DNA of 49,745 bases from Sporosarcina sp. (lineage in GTDB: Bacteria; Bacillota; Bacilli; Bacillales_A; Planococcaceae). Below are positions 27,882-36,671 of the stretch, piece by piece (position 1 is the stretch's first letter; every line of letters starts with the position of its first letter). The notes below the pieces were generated by a model. The model was not told the origin of the DNA, did no database searches, and saw only the letters and a list, made by a program, of their open reading frames with translations. The stretch lies in NCBI GenBank assembly GCA_026169375.1, contig JAPFCR010000037.1, forward strand, positions 1 to 49,745, written 5' to 3'. The translations under genes were made by a program, and so were the position numbers.

Positions 27882-28178
27882 TTACTCTGTGTCGCCTTCC
27901 CAATCAAGCATGCCGCCTGTCATGTTTGTCACGTCATAGCCTTGTTCATGTAAATAATTACATGCGTTACCACTTCTACCACCTGAACGACAGATCATAA
28001 TGTATTTTTTGTTTTTATCTAATTCATCTAAACGAGCAGGTACTTCACCTAACGGAATATGCTGTGCTCCTGGAATCGTTCCTTGAGCAACTTCTTCATC
28101 TTCACGTACATCGATGACACTCAACGTTTCGCCTTCATTTAACTTCTCTAAAACTTCTTTTGCTGTAATTTCTTTCAC
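27882..28178 (-). CDS. Rhodanese-domain protein (single domain)
   Basis: 98 residues forming one rhodanese domain. The active-site loop is ICRSGGRS (Cys about 63), preceded by VIDVREDEE and the GAQHIPLGE block, and ending MTGGMLDWEG. It is a cytoplasmic sulfurtransferase or sulfur carrier of the PspE/YtwF size class. The ATG has a GGAGGG site upstream. Terminated by a strong hairpin. The acceptor is unknown. Confidence 0.92.
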   Translation of the reverse strand: MKEITAKEVLEKLNEGETLSVIDVREDEEVAQGTIPGAQHIPLGEVPARLDELDKNKKYIMICRSGGRSGNACNYLHEQGYDVTNMTGGMLDWEGDTE

Positions 28179-28401
28179 ACGTATCCCTCCACATAACTCT
28201 TTTCTATTTTATGAATTACAATTTGTAACAAACTCACTATTCATGCCCCTGTTGGTAGGTTAAGCCAATTAAAAAAAGATGTCAAAAAAGATGCTGTATG
28301 ATACACGAATTATTTCTTCTTAATTATTATGATACACTTATATCAGGTGAAATAAACAAAAGGTATTTATTTATGCATAAGCTTGGCACTAGTTAGATCT
28401 T

Positions 28402-29406
28402 TTACGATTCTTCTTCAAAATAAATCTTATAAAACTTTCGACCTGTCGTCTCATCGCGACCTACTTCAATAAGTTTTTCAACTTCTTCTATATCGCGTAC
28501 ATTAACGACAATTTCAATGTTTTCGTCTAGTTTAATTTTTCGCTTGAAATTTTTCTCCGCTTTTTCAATCGCCGTTTCAGAAATGATTGTTTCATAGGGC
28601 TTTACAGAATTCACAATAACATCCCTTGTACTTTCTTCAGGCGCTTCAAACACTGTATCAATATAATTATCTACTTGAAATTCTTCTTCACTTCTAAAAT
28701 AATCTAATGTTTTGTTCAATAATCCAAGTTTTTCAGTATTTGAGTAATTCTCTTCTTTTAAAATATGCTTTCGCATTTCTTGTAAAGCAAGATCTGTTTT
28801 TTCATACGCTTCGTCTTGTACTTTTACTTTCAAAAAACGCTCTTGCCAATAAACAACGTCATCTTTTCTTCGCGTTCTCATAAATACGATTGGCTCTTCG
28901 TCAGGTCCCATATCAACAATGATTGCGGCATTGTTGATTTTCCGCACGTTAATGCCATCAATTCCACTGACCGTCATTGTATTTTGTTCATTTTTCACAT
29001 CTAAAAACAATTCTTTTTCATCTATTTTAACGACTGAAAGTACTTTTCTCGTTTCTGTTCCAACAAGACAGTCTTCAAATAAACCGATAAACAAATCTCC
29101 ATTTTTAATATTTGGATGATTCGAGACACTTTCTAAATGTGTTGCGATATGTTTTGACTCTTCTAAAAAACGACTTTCATCATTAAAAATATTCTTTGCA
29201 TACATATAGACTTCATTTAACTCAATATTTGACTCATGGAAAAACTCATACTGTTGTTCAATTCTTATTTTACTAAAGGCTAATTGTGTAAATGCCGCTT
29301 CTAATAAGACTTCAGGCTGCGAGAAAACTTCCTCTCCAAATACGATTGTATCTTCTATCCCATGGACGATATAATGCGTTAATTTACTATCTGTTACTTC
29401 TAACAT
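28402..29406 (-). CDS. 37-kD nucleoid-associated protein family (NdpA-like)
   Basis: 334 residues from the ATG at 29406, which has AAAGGTGG 5 bp upstream; a reading from 29439 has no such site. Size and pattern fit the nucleoid-associated (NdpA/YejK-like) family: an N-terminal ITHYIVHGI-like segment (LTHYIVHGIED) and a central GDLFIGLFED. A mid-region ELFLDVKNEQNT and a C-terminal EIVVNVRDIE strand follow. The protein is acidic with no membrane segments. Family assignment is by general resemblance, so moderate confidence. DNA binding is inferred from the family only. Confidence 0.65.
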   Translation of the reverse strand: MLEVTDSKLTHYIVHGIEDTIVFGEEVFSQPEVLLEAAFTQLAFSKIRIEQQYEFFHESNIELNEVYMYAKNIFNDESRFLEESKHIATHLESVSNHPNIKNGDLFIGLFEDCLVGTETRKVLSVVKIDEKELFLDVKNEQNTMTVSGIDGINVRKINNAAIIVDMGPDEEPIVFMRTRRKDDVVYWQERFLKVKVQDEAYEKTDLALQEMRKHILKEENYSNTEKLGLLNKTLDYFRSEEEFQVDNYIDTVFEAPEESTRDVIVNSVKPYETIISETAIEKAEKNFKRKIKLDENIEIVVNVRDIEEVEKLIEVGRDETTGRKFYKIYFEEES

Positions 29407-29524
29407 CGTATCCACCTTTCTCCTATTATTTACCGACAATTAACCATATCATATTTTTCGTTATTTCACATAAGACTAATCTTTTTCTGATATACTAATC
29501 AATAAGAAAGCGAGATGACTAGAA

Positions 29525-29965
29525 ATGCAAACATTGTATTTTGAAGAAGCTTGGGATCGAACGGTTTCAAAAATTGATCGAGAAAAAATTATCAATCACT
29601 TTACTGCAACTGAGCTTAGCAACGAAGTTTGGATTTCCTTCTTATGGGAATCCACTAATTATAAAAACGAAAAACTAATTACTGCACTCATCCATAATCC
29701 TAAAGTAACACCCTTTGAAATTCATCAAACACCTATTGCTTTCGTATTATCGAACGGCTTATTAAAAATCAATTTATTTCATATCCCTTTATGTATTCCT
29801 GCTAAAACTTCTATGCCTTGGACTTTTATTTTCTCTGATGATGATCAAACGGCAAGAAAACCTGAATATATAATTCATCAGTCCAAACTGTATCCGCTGC
29901 GATTCAAGAGATCGAAGCAATGTCAGATGAAGTTACAGACGGAGCCAATGAAGTTAAGAAGCTAG
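29525..29965 (+). pseudogene. SLAP-domain protein, 3' end replaced by out-of-frame chemoreceptor sequence
   Basis: The first ~115 residues read as a SLAP-domain protein: MQTLYFEEAWDRTVSKIDRE at the start and KTSMPWTFIFSDDD near residue 95, the MPWTFIF block being characteristic. From about 29881 the DNA is instead the 3' part of a methyl-accepting chemotaxis gene in another frame, so the last ~28 residues are junk read-through. The ATG and a GCGAGATG-type site at 29511 look intact. A truncated protein may still be made. I read this as a deletion junction between two genes. Confidence 0.6.
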
Positions 29966-30112
29966 TCGATGATTCTGCAAAATCTGCTGAAGAGACAAGT
30001 GCTGCTACCGAAGAACAACTTGCTACCTCCTGAATAAATTTCAAGTAGTAACCAGCAACTTGCTATGCTAGCTGAAAATTTACAAGCCGAAGTCAATCGA
30101 TTTACATTATAA
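29881..30112 (+). pseudogene. Methyl-accepting chemotaxis protein, decayed 3' end
   Basis: In the frame starting at 29881 the translation runs VQTVSAAIQEIEAMSDEV and on through AKSAEETSAATEEQLATS to a TGA at 30031-30033. This is the coiled-coil signalling tip of a chemoreceptor. After a frame change, NQQLAMLAENLQAEVNRF ends at TAA 30110-30112, the usual receptor C-terminus. The N-terminal ~85% of the gene is missing. Confidence 0.8.
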
Positions 30113-30155
30113 AAAAAGGTTCTAAAACAAGTTTCCTTGTTTTAGAACCTTTTTC
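30113..30155. terminator. Terminator after the chemoreceptor remnant
   Basis: AAAAAGGTTCTAAAACAAG pairs perfectly with CTTGTTTTAGAACCTTTTT around a TTTC loop. It is probably the original terminator of the lost chemoreceptor gene. Confidence 0.88.
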
Positions 30156-30179
30156 TTTTTGCTCTATATTTTTTATTCC

Positions 30180-30312
30180 GCATTAACGATCACTAAGCCC
30201 CGTTAAGGTCAACATGATAGTGATACACAAGCATTTTCATAGAACTTAACGACCTTATCTTGTGTTCGCCTGAATCAGTGAAATTTCACCACTAATTGAA
30301 GTTTCACTTTAT
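30180..30312 (-). repeat. Dispersed imperfect repeat, copy 2 (inverted)
   Basis: Read on the minus strand from 30312, this begins AAAGTGAAACTTCAATTAGTG and aligns with copy 1 at 27618. It keeps the small hairpin (ATTAGTG/CACTGAT, with a G-U in place of the A-T of copy 1) and gains an ACACAAG/CTTGTGT helix. The two copies are inverted with their heads facing outward, bracketing about 2.4 kb. The rest of 30156-30531 holds only the marR promoter region. Confidence 0.6.
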
Positions 30313-30428
30313 TAATTCTTTTTCTTCGATATCCTATTGTACTGGCGATTGTATGACCACTTGATAATCCATTTTTTATGTTTTTCACTGTAAATTTTAT
30401 GTTACCTAAAAGACCTTCTTTTTTCTGT

Positions 30429-30457
30429 TTGACAACTTTCTCAATAACTCGTATAAT
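30429..30457 (+). promoter_or_regulatory. Consensus promoter of the marR-MFS operon, with adjacent candidate operator
   Basis: TTGACA (30429-30434), 17 bp, TATAAT (30452-30457): a perfect sigma-A promoter. Just downstream, GTTTAA (30465) and TTAAAC (30490) form an inverted pair around an A/T-rich centre, a plausible MarR operator. Such a strong promoter next to a MarR gene implies tight autorepression. Confidence 0.75.
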
Positions 30458-30531
30458 TTATATTGTTTAACGACTAAATACTTTAATCATTAAACTATTC
30501 ACTATATGGACCTTTAGAAAGGAGAGTTTAT

Positions 30532-30963
30532 ATGGACCGAAATGATCATTTCCATGATTTTGAGAGTTTATTTTGGCAAGTCTCTTTGAAAATGGAGAAT
30601 ATGTGGAAAAATATTTATGCGAAAACTTTTCCTGGCTCGCAATCTCGTATCATGCATATGCTCGACCAAAATGGACCACAAAAAATGTCAGAATTAGCAA
30701 ATGCTCTACACATTACAGCTGGTGCAGTGACAACTGCTTCTACAATCTTAATTGAAAAAGATTATATTACTCGATTACATAGTGATAGCGACCGGCGCGT
30801 TATTCAGTTGGCATTAACAGATAAGGGTAAAGAAACGTTAACTACCCTTCAAAAAGAAGGACGAGAAATGATGCAATTTGTTTTTCAAGACTTGTCTGAT
30901 GAAGATTTAGAAAGGATTATTAAGATTTTCAATCGTGCATCGAACAATATCGATCGACTATAA
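30532..30963 (+). CDS. MarR-family transcriptional regulator
   Basis: 143 residues with a winged helix-turn-helix. The recognition region is MSELANALHITAGAVTTAST (about residues 53-72) and the wing is RLHSDSDRRVIQLALTDKG (about 82-100), the classic D-x-R motif. ATG start with AAAGGAGAG upstream. It lies 21 bp ahead of an MFS transporter gene in the same orientation, so it most likely represses this operon until a ligand, probably a drug-like molecule, is bound. Confidence 0.92.
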   Translation: MDRNDHFHDFESLFWQVSLKMENMWKNIYAKTFPGSQSRIMHMLDQNGPQKMSELANALHITAGAVTTASTILIEKDYITRLHSDSDRRVIQLALTDKGKETLTTLQKEGREMMQFVFQDLSDEDLERIIKIFNRASNNIDRL

Positions 30964-30984
30964 ACGATTCACAGAAGGAAAGAA

Positions 30985-32163
30985 GTGATTTTAAAATTGA
31001 ACAATAATAAAATGCTGAAACTAACTATCTTATCTATTGGTATGGCGACTGTTATGGCAGGTGCCGCAATTTCTCCAGCACTCGGACTAATTGCCCAAGC
31101 TTTTCCCGATGCAAGCCCAACCATGATTAAACTCATTTTAACCGCACCTTCTATTATGATTATTCCTTTTTCTTTTCTCTCTAGTTATTTAACTTCCAAA
31201 CTAACGAAAAGAACCATTATTATGATTGGCTTATCGATTTATTTAATTGGAGGGATTGGTCCACAATTCGTATCGACCATTGAATTATTATTAGTCTTAC
31301 GATTAATATTAGGTGCAGGGGTTGGTCTTGTTATGCCATTATCCATGTCACTCATTAACGATTACTTTGAAGGTAGAGAACGAACAAAAATGATGGGCTA
31401 CAACTCCGCTTTTAGTAACTTCGGTGGAATTTTGACGATGCTCCTTGCAGGATGGCTCGCTACTTTTGGTTGGCGTGTCCCATTTAATGTTTATTTTTTA
31501 GGGTTAATCATTTTCGTTTTAATCTTTTTCTTTTTACCAAAAGGAGAAATTCAACAACCCAAAAAGAGCGATCAAAAAGAGCGACTTCCATTTGCTGTTT
31601 ATGGTTATGCACTAGCAATGGGAGGCATCATGCTCGCTTACTACTCTATTGCCACAAACATCGCTCTGTACTTAGAACAAAGTGAATTAGGTGGGACCAC
31701 TTTAGCGGGTACAATCGTATCATTTACGACTGTTGGTGGGATGATCACTAGTTTATTACTCGTTCAAATTGAAGTGACGCTTAAACGATTCGTGATTCCT
31801 ATTATGTTATTTGGAATGGCTGTTGCATTTTTCTTATTAACATTTACATATAGTATTCCACTTATTATTGTAAGCGTTAGTTTAATCGGATTTGGTCAAG
31901 GTGCTTTATTTCCAACGATTGTTTTGCACGCACTTGACCGCGTAAAACCTTATCTTGCAGACCGCGTGATTGCATGGACTTCGAGCATGACATTTCTAGG
32001 TCAATTTTTGTCGCCTATTGTATTAGATGGAATCGGAAAAATGGCGAACCAGACAACTATCCGCTTTCAATACGGCGTTCTTTCTGGCTCAATTATGATC
32101 ATTGTTGTAATTAGTGCACTCACCATTTGGCGTAACCAGAAGCATGAATTATTAACGAGTTAG
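30985..32163 (+). CDS. Major facilitator superfamily transporter
   Basis: 392 residues with 12 predicted membrane helices. The MFS motif region between helices 2 and 3 is SKLTKRTIIMIGLSIY. Helix 4/5 has RLILGAGVGLVMPLS, followed by DYFEGRERTKMMGYN. It fits a 12-helix drug:proton antiporter. GTG start at 30985 with AAGGA 5 bp upstream. Second gene of the MarR operon. A convergent terminator follows. The substrate is unknown. Confidence 0.88.
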   Translation: MILKLNNNKMLKLTILSIGMATVMAGAAISPALGLIAQAFPDASPTMIKLILTAPSIMIIPFSFLSSYLTSKLTKRTIIMIGLSIYLIGGIGPQFVSTIELLLVLRLILGAGVGLVMPLSMSLINDYFEGRERTKMMGYNSAFSNFGGILTMLLAGWLATFGWRVPFNVYFLGLIIFVLIFFFLPKGEIQQPKKSDQKERLPFAVYGYALAMGGIMLAYYSIATNIALYLEQSELGGTTLAGTIVSFTTVGGMITSLLLVQIEVTLKRFVIPIMLFGMAVAFFLLTFTYSIPLIIVSVSLIGFGQGALFPTIVLHALDRVKPYLADRVIAWTSSMTFLGQFLSPIVLDGIGKMANQTTIRFQYGVLSGSIMIIVVISALTIWRNQKHELLTS

Positions 32164-32170
32164 TAAAATG

Positions 32171-32216
32171 AAAAAGTCTTTGGACAAGAACGATTCTCTT
32201 GCACAAAGACTTTTTT
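32171..32216. terminator. Bidirectional terminator
   Basis: AAAAAGTCTTTG pairs with CAAAGACTTTTTT around an interrupted loop with an inner CAAGA/TCTTG helix. It serves the MFS gene (plus) and the convergent CCA-transferase fusion gene (minus). Confidence 0.82.
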
Positions 32217-32226
32217 CTTTCGATGT

Positions 32227-34818
32227 TTAGGTTTGCCTCTTTAAAAACACTTCTATCCACTTCTCTGCCTTTTCTTTAGTCATGATTTCTCCATTCAATT
32301 GACTCATCTCCAATTGTAAAAAGAGTTCTGAGAAAAGTGGTCCCGGTTTCAAGCCTAACTTCATTAAATCTCCGCCTGTAAAATAACGTGGAAGCCGATC
32401 ACGTCTTTTTAAATATTCTACAGCTAGCTCCCTATTTTTGATTGTTCCATTCGCTATTATAAATAAAATTGCTTCTACTGAATGATCTTTTAAATAAACA
32501 TGATAATCACCAATCTTCTTTATATCATCCCATTCGTTATAGCGATTCAAATGAACAATTTCTTGGTACAAGTTCATATTATCCTTCGTCAATGCAAATT
32601 TTTCAGCATCTTGAATTGTTGAATTAGCGTGAAAAGGAATTAAAAAATAAGTAAACCAACTCGGTTCATCATTGCCGATAAATTCCAATGCATCTTCAGT
32701 GAATTTATGATACATCTTTTGTAGAACTTTTGAAGTTTGGAAACTGAATGCTTGATGACTAGATTGAATGCCAAATTGTTGCCAAAAATTTAATTCAAAT
32801 AATCTTTCTGTTACTGAAGGTGGATGCCCTTCATTAAATAAGCGTTTCATCTCTTGGATAATCCGATTGGGTGTTAACTCTTTCACTTTATCAATCGAGT
32901 TAAGTGCTAAATTTTCAGTTTGGTCATCCATTAAAAATTGATAGCGCTCTTCAAAACGAATTGCACGGAAAATACGCGTCGGGTCTTCTATAAAGCTAAT
33001 ATTATGAAGTATTTTAATTTTTTTCTCCCGTAAATCATCTTGTCCTCCAAATGGATCAATCAATTCACCAAATGCATCGTGACTTAAACGAAGTGCCATT
33101 GCGTTAATTGTAAAATCTCTGCGGTTTAAGTCCTCTTCTAATGTCGATAATTCCACATCGGGTAAAGAAGCTGGACGATCATAATACTCTAACCTTGACG
33201 ATGTAATGTCTATCATCAGACCCGTTGGATGCGTCCATGTAGCTGTCCCAAAATTATCATGTTCAAGCACTTCCCCACCGTAGTCTTCTTGTAAACCTTT
33301 GGCAAATGAAATCCCATCCCCTTCAACAACGATATCAATGTCGTCATTTGGCTTCTTCAGAAGAAGATCCCTTACAATCCCGCCAATTAAGTAGACCGGT
33401 ATATACATACGATTTGCTGTTTCGCTAATTTGGTTTAATAAAGTAAAGACTTCTTGCGGCAATTGTTTTTCCATTTCTTTAGCTAAATGAAGTTTGGTTA
33501 AATTACTGTCTTTCCCTTCATGGATTGACCCAATTTCATTATGTATAATTTCAATAATATTTGTTCTTGTGACAATTCCAATAATCTCACCATTTTGTAA
33601 AACAGGTAATCGACCGATATTATGTTCGATAATTAACTTTTGAATATCTTCCAACGTTGTTTCCGGTTCAATCGATATAATGTTCGTCGTCATGTAAGCC
33701 TTCACCGGTGCGTGACCTAGGCCGTGGTGGTTTCCTTTATCTAAATCTCTTCTTGTAATTAAACCAACTAAGTGCCCGTCTTCAACAATTGGATATCCTG
33801 AATGACCATATCGATACATCAAATGTCCAGCCTCTTCAATTGTTGTTTCTGGTGTTAAAGTCTTCACTGGATGCGACATGATTTCCTTCGCTGTAATAGC
33901 CGGCTGTAACATTGTATCTAAATGATTTAGAACATCTTTTAAAACGACATCTTGGTCAGCATGTTTCACCGTTGCCGATCCCGCATGTTTATGGCCACCT
34001 CCACCGAACTTCTTTAAAAGTGGTGGTAATGACACACGGTCCGAACTCGCTCGACCGACGACATGAACGTGGTTTTTCATCTTCACAACAGTTAACGCAG
34101 CATCTCCGCCTTTGATTTCTAATAGTTTACTCGTTAAAAGCGCTAGCCCGCCTTGGAATTTCTTTAACTGATAGGTGCTCACAATAATTTCTAGCCCATC
34201 AATTGCATAAGTTTTGGAATTTAACAGCAACTGATCTAGCAAATCCTGTTGTGCAGGCTCTAATGTTTGCTCTGAAAAACGTTGGACGATTTCTAAATTC
34301 ATCCCATAGTCCATTAAATAACTTGCTGCTTGTAAGTCACGTGTTGTTGTATTTTTATAAATAAAATTTCCTGTATCTGTATAGAGTCCAAGTCCAAATA
34401 AGGTTGCTTCAAACTCTGAAATTGGTAATTGACGTTCTTTTATTTCTTCGATTAATAATGTAACTGCCGCTCCTACTGGCTCAACAACCCCGTCATTACG
34501 TTTCACATTATTTGGATGTTCGGGATGATGGTCATACACGACAAAATTTACGTTTTCTACATCAAAATCATCCGAAATTTTCCCCACTCTTCCGAGAGAA
34601 GCAACATCTACTAAAATCATCGTCGTGACTTTTGACCACTCTACGTGAACATCACGAACAAAATCAAATTGGTCCCGATAAATATTTAAAAAACGCTTCA
34701 CTCGGTCATCTTGCTTATCAGATATGACAAGTTGTGCATCTGGGTAAAGCTTCTTCGCTGCAATCATAGAAGCCAACGCGTCATAATCCATATTCACATG
34801 CGAAATAATGATTTTCAA
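32227..34818 (-). CDS. DHH phosphoesterase - tandem CBS - tRNA nucleotidyltransferase fusion
   Basis: 863 residues if it starts at TTG 34818, which has GGAGGA 6 bp upstream; ATG 34824 and TTG 34839 are in frame but badly spaced. Domains in order: DHH (HVNMDYDALAS at ~9, VYDHHPEH at ~75), DHHA1 with GGGGHKHAGSATV (~275), and two CBS domains (about 305-425, MSHPVKTL and MTTNIISI). A class II poly(A)/CCA nucleotidyltransferase follows, with LIGGIVRDLLL and DDIDIVVEGD (~470-490), RRDFTINAMAL and a helical RNA-binding tail. It probably adds A or CCA to tRNA 3' ends, with a linked nuclease-like domain and nucleotide-sensing CBS pair. Similar fusions occur in Aquifex and other bacteria with split CCA activity. 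Confidence 0.9.
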   Translation of the reverse strand: MKIIISHVNMDYDALASMIAAKKLYPDAQLVISDKQDDRVKRFLNIYRDQFDFVRDVHVEWSKVTTMILVDVASLGRVGKISDDFDVENVNFVVYDHHPEHPNNVKRNDGVVEPVGAAVTLLIEEIKERQLPISEFEATLFGLGLYTDTGNFIYKNTTTRDLQAASYLMDYGMNLEIVQRFSEQTLEPAQQDLLDQLLLNSKTYAIDGLEIIVSTYQLKKFQGGLALLTSKLLEIKGGDAALTVVKMKNHVHVVGRASSDRVSLPPLLKKFGGGGHKHAGSATVKHADQDVVLKDVLNHLDTMLQPAITAKEIMSHPVKTLTPETTIEEAGHLMYRYGHSGYPIVEDGHLVGLITRRDLDKGNHHGLGHAPVKAYMTTNIISIEPETTLEDIQKLIIEHNIGRLPVLQNGEIIGIVTRTNIIEIIHNEIGSIHEGKDSNLTKLHLAKEMEKQLPQEVFTLLNQISETANRMYIPVYLIGGIVRDLLLKKPNDDIDIVVEGDGISFAKGLQEDYGGEVLEHDNFGTATWTHPTGLMIDITSSRLEYYDRPASLPDVELSTLEEDLNRRDFTINAMALRLSHDAFGELIDPFGGQDDLREKKIKILHNISFIEDPTRIFRAIRFEERYQFLMDDQTENLALNSIDKVKELTPNRIIQEMKRLFNEGHPPSVTERLFELNFWQQFGIQSSHQAFSFQTSKVLQKMYHKFTEDALEFIGNDEPSWFTYFLIPFHANSTIQDAEKFALTKDNMNLYQEIVHLNRYNEWDDIKKIGDYHVYLKDHSVEAILFIIANGTIKNRELAVEYLKRRDRLPRYFTGGDLMKLGLKPGPLFSELFLQLEMSQLNGEIMTKEKAEKWIEVFLKRQT

Positions 34819-34949
34819 TTCCATTCCTCCAGTTTTCAAACTACCTATTCATATAAAGTCATTTCAAAATGACTACTATATATTCAATCATCAAAAAACA
34901 TCGGCTACCTCTAGAAAGTCTTAACTTACTACTAGTCTTATTTTACCAC

Positions 34950-34986
34950 GTCCTATTTAGGAATGTTTTATTTTTCTAAATAGGAC
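34950..34986. repeat. Perfect 11-bp inverted repeat in the fusion-gene promoter region
   Basis: GTCCTATTTAG (34950-34960) and CTAAATAGGAC (34976-34986) are exact inverted copies around a 15-nt A/T-rich loop. No T-run follows, so it does not look like a terminator. It lies directly upstream of a possible -10 (TAAAAT on minus, ~34940) of the fusion gene and may be an operator. Confidence 0.5.
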
Positions 34987-35034
34987 AAATATAACCATTC
35001 CTGACTTCCTTTTAACACAATTGATTCCTTCAGC

Positions 35035-35064
35035 AAAAAACATCCAATTGTAATTGGATGTTTT
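35035..35064 (-). terminator. Intrinsic terminator after the FetAB-like operon
   Basis: On the minus strand AAAACATCCAATTA pairs with AATTGGATGTTTT and is followed by TTG. It lies about 10 bp past the permease stop. Confidence 0.85.
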
Positions 35065-35073
35065 AAATAATAA

Positions 35074-35904
35074 TCAATCATACTCTACCGGCATATCTTC
35101 TTTTTTCATATCCCGTTTCGTTAAAATAAACTGCTCACGCTTATTAAAAAAGTTTTTATAAGCAAGATGTAAAAAAATCAAAACAGTAATGGAAACCGTC
35201 CCCGCAACACCGAGCATAACAGATATTTGATACTTAACAGCTGTTATCGGTTCTTGTCCTGCAATAATTTGTCCTGTCATCATGCCTGGCAAAAAGACAA
35301 TCCCCATCCCGACCATCGCGTTAATTGTCGGCAACATAGCTTGGTCAAACGCTTCATTCACAATTGATTTGGACGCTACTTTCGGTGAAGCGCCAAGCAT
35401 AAGCGCGCCTTCGATCTTCTCTTGACGATCTTTCATCCCAGTAAGTAAATAATTGATACCAAGTGAAACACCCGTCATTGTTTTTCCAATAATCATCCCG
35501 CCCATTGGAATAAAATATTGCGGATCATACCAAGGATCAAGTTGTAAAACGACAAACATAAAGTAAGTGAGATTCACGATAATCCCTGTAAACATCGCAA
35601 GTGCAATAAGCTTTTTAAAGGAAAAATTTATCATTGGCTTCGTTCTTTGATAAACGTTAAAGGTTGCAAAGGTAAGCATAAGCAATATAATAAGCAATGT
35701 AATCCAAGGATTCGGATTATCTAATACATATACCAACACATACCCAACAACAATCAATTGCAATGTCATTCTTACTGCTGATAGAACAACCAAGCGTTCC
35801 CGGGGGATTTTTTTAATACGAACGATAACAAATAATACGGCGATGAATACATAAGCGAGAGCCACTTGCCAAATGGTAAAATCGATTGCACTATCTCCAC
35901 TCAT
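35074..35904 (-). CDS. fetB: ABC transporter permease, FetB/UPF0014 family
   Basis: 276 residues with about seven hydrophobic helices. UPF0014 motifs are visible: YVFIAVLFVIVRIKK near the start, GGMIIGKTMTGVSLGINYL near residue 132 and FLPGMMTGQIIAGQEP near residue 203. In E. coli the FetAB pair exports iron and protects from oxidative stress. The gene overlaps the ATPase gene by 4 bp (ATGA), so the two subunits are translationally coupled. Substrate is inferred from the family. Confidence 0.88.
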   Translation of the reverse strand: MSGDSAIDFTIWQVALAYVFIAVLFVIVRIKKIPRERLVVLSAVRMTLQLIVVGYVLVYVLDNPNPWITLLIILLMLTFATFNVYQRTKPMINFSFKKLIALAMFTGIIVNLTYFMFVVLQLDPWYDPQYFIPMGGMIIGKTMTGVSLGINYLLTGMKDRQEKIEGALMLGASPKVASKSIVNEAFDQAMLPTINAMVGMGIVFLPGMMTGQIIAGQEPITAVKYQISVMLGVAGTVSITVLIFLHLAYKNFFNKREQFILTKRDMKKEDMPVEYD

Positions 35905-36548
35905 TTTTCATCATCTTCTTTATGAATGCTTTTACTATACTCGTCCATATTAATCATTTCATCTGCAAATTTTTCAGAGATTTTTTTATCATGCGTCACC
36001 ATAATTGTTTGCTTTTTATTCTTTTTTGCTAGATGAAGAAATTGTTTCATTACTTGATCTGTTGTATGATCATCTAAATCTGAAGAAGGCTCGTCTAACA
36101 AATAGACTTCCGCTTTATCTAGAAGAAGTATTCGTCCAATCGCAACACGTTGTTTCTCCCCTCCTGATAAGTCACTCGCTTTAGTATCTAAATCTTTTTC
36201 TAGTGACATAAAAGAGAGTACTTCTTTTAATCGATCATCTGAAACATCTTCTTCCCCAGAAAACTGTAAACCAATGAGTAAATTATCTCGAATTGTCCCG
36301 TCAAACACCACTGGATTCTGCGGTAGCATCACAATTTTCTTTCGTAGTTCTTGCGGGGCAATTGTTACAATTTCTTTTCCTTTATACTCAATACTTCCAC
36401 TCTTGGGATCATCTAAATTGTTTAATAAACGTAAAATTGTCGACTTACCACTTCCACTTTGGCCTTCAATACTAATGATATTTTCTTCTAATGTTAAGGA
36501 TTTTATTTCTAATACATCTTCAACAACTACATCTTTCAATTCAAACAT
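35901..36548 (-). CDS. fetA: ABC transporter ATP-binding protein, FetA-like
   Basis: 215 residues from the ATG at 36548 (AAGGAG 8 bp upstream); a GTG one codon earlier is less well spaced. Walker A is GQSGSGKSTI near residue 30, the signature LSGGEKQRVAIGR near 127, Walker B EVYLLDEPSSDLD near 148, and the H-loop VTHDK. It partners the following FetB-like permease. It ends within the permease start codon. The family exports iron. Confidence 0.86.
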   Translation of the reverse strand: MFELKDVVVEDVLEIKSLTLEENIISIEGQSGSGKSTILRLLNNLDDPKSGSIEYKGKEIVTIAPQELRKKIVMLPQNPVVFDGTIRDNLLIGLQFSGEEDVSDDRLKEVLSFMSLEKDLDTKASDLSGGEKQRVAIGRILLLDKAEVYLLDEPSSDLDDHTTDQVMKQFLHLAKKNKKQTIMVTHDKKISEKFADEMINMDEYSKSIHKEDDEK

Positions 36549-36633
36549 CACTTGTACTCCTTCAAATCATATAGTTGTTGTCCTACATTCCCTACTTACA
36601 AAGAAATACTCATAAATAATGAAAGATTTGTAC

Positions 36634-36667
36634 AAAAAAGCCTTAGTTCTGATCAACTAAGGCTTTA
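36634..36667 (-). terminator. Terminator at the end of the macrodomain-linked sirtuin operon
   Basis: On the minus strand AAAGCCTTAGTT pairs with AACTAAGGCTTT around a GATCAG loop, then T3G. It lies 5 bp beyond the luciferase-like gene, marking the operon end. Confidence 0.85.
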
Positions 36668-36671
36668 CACG

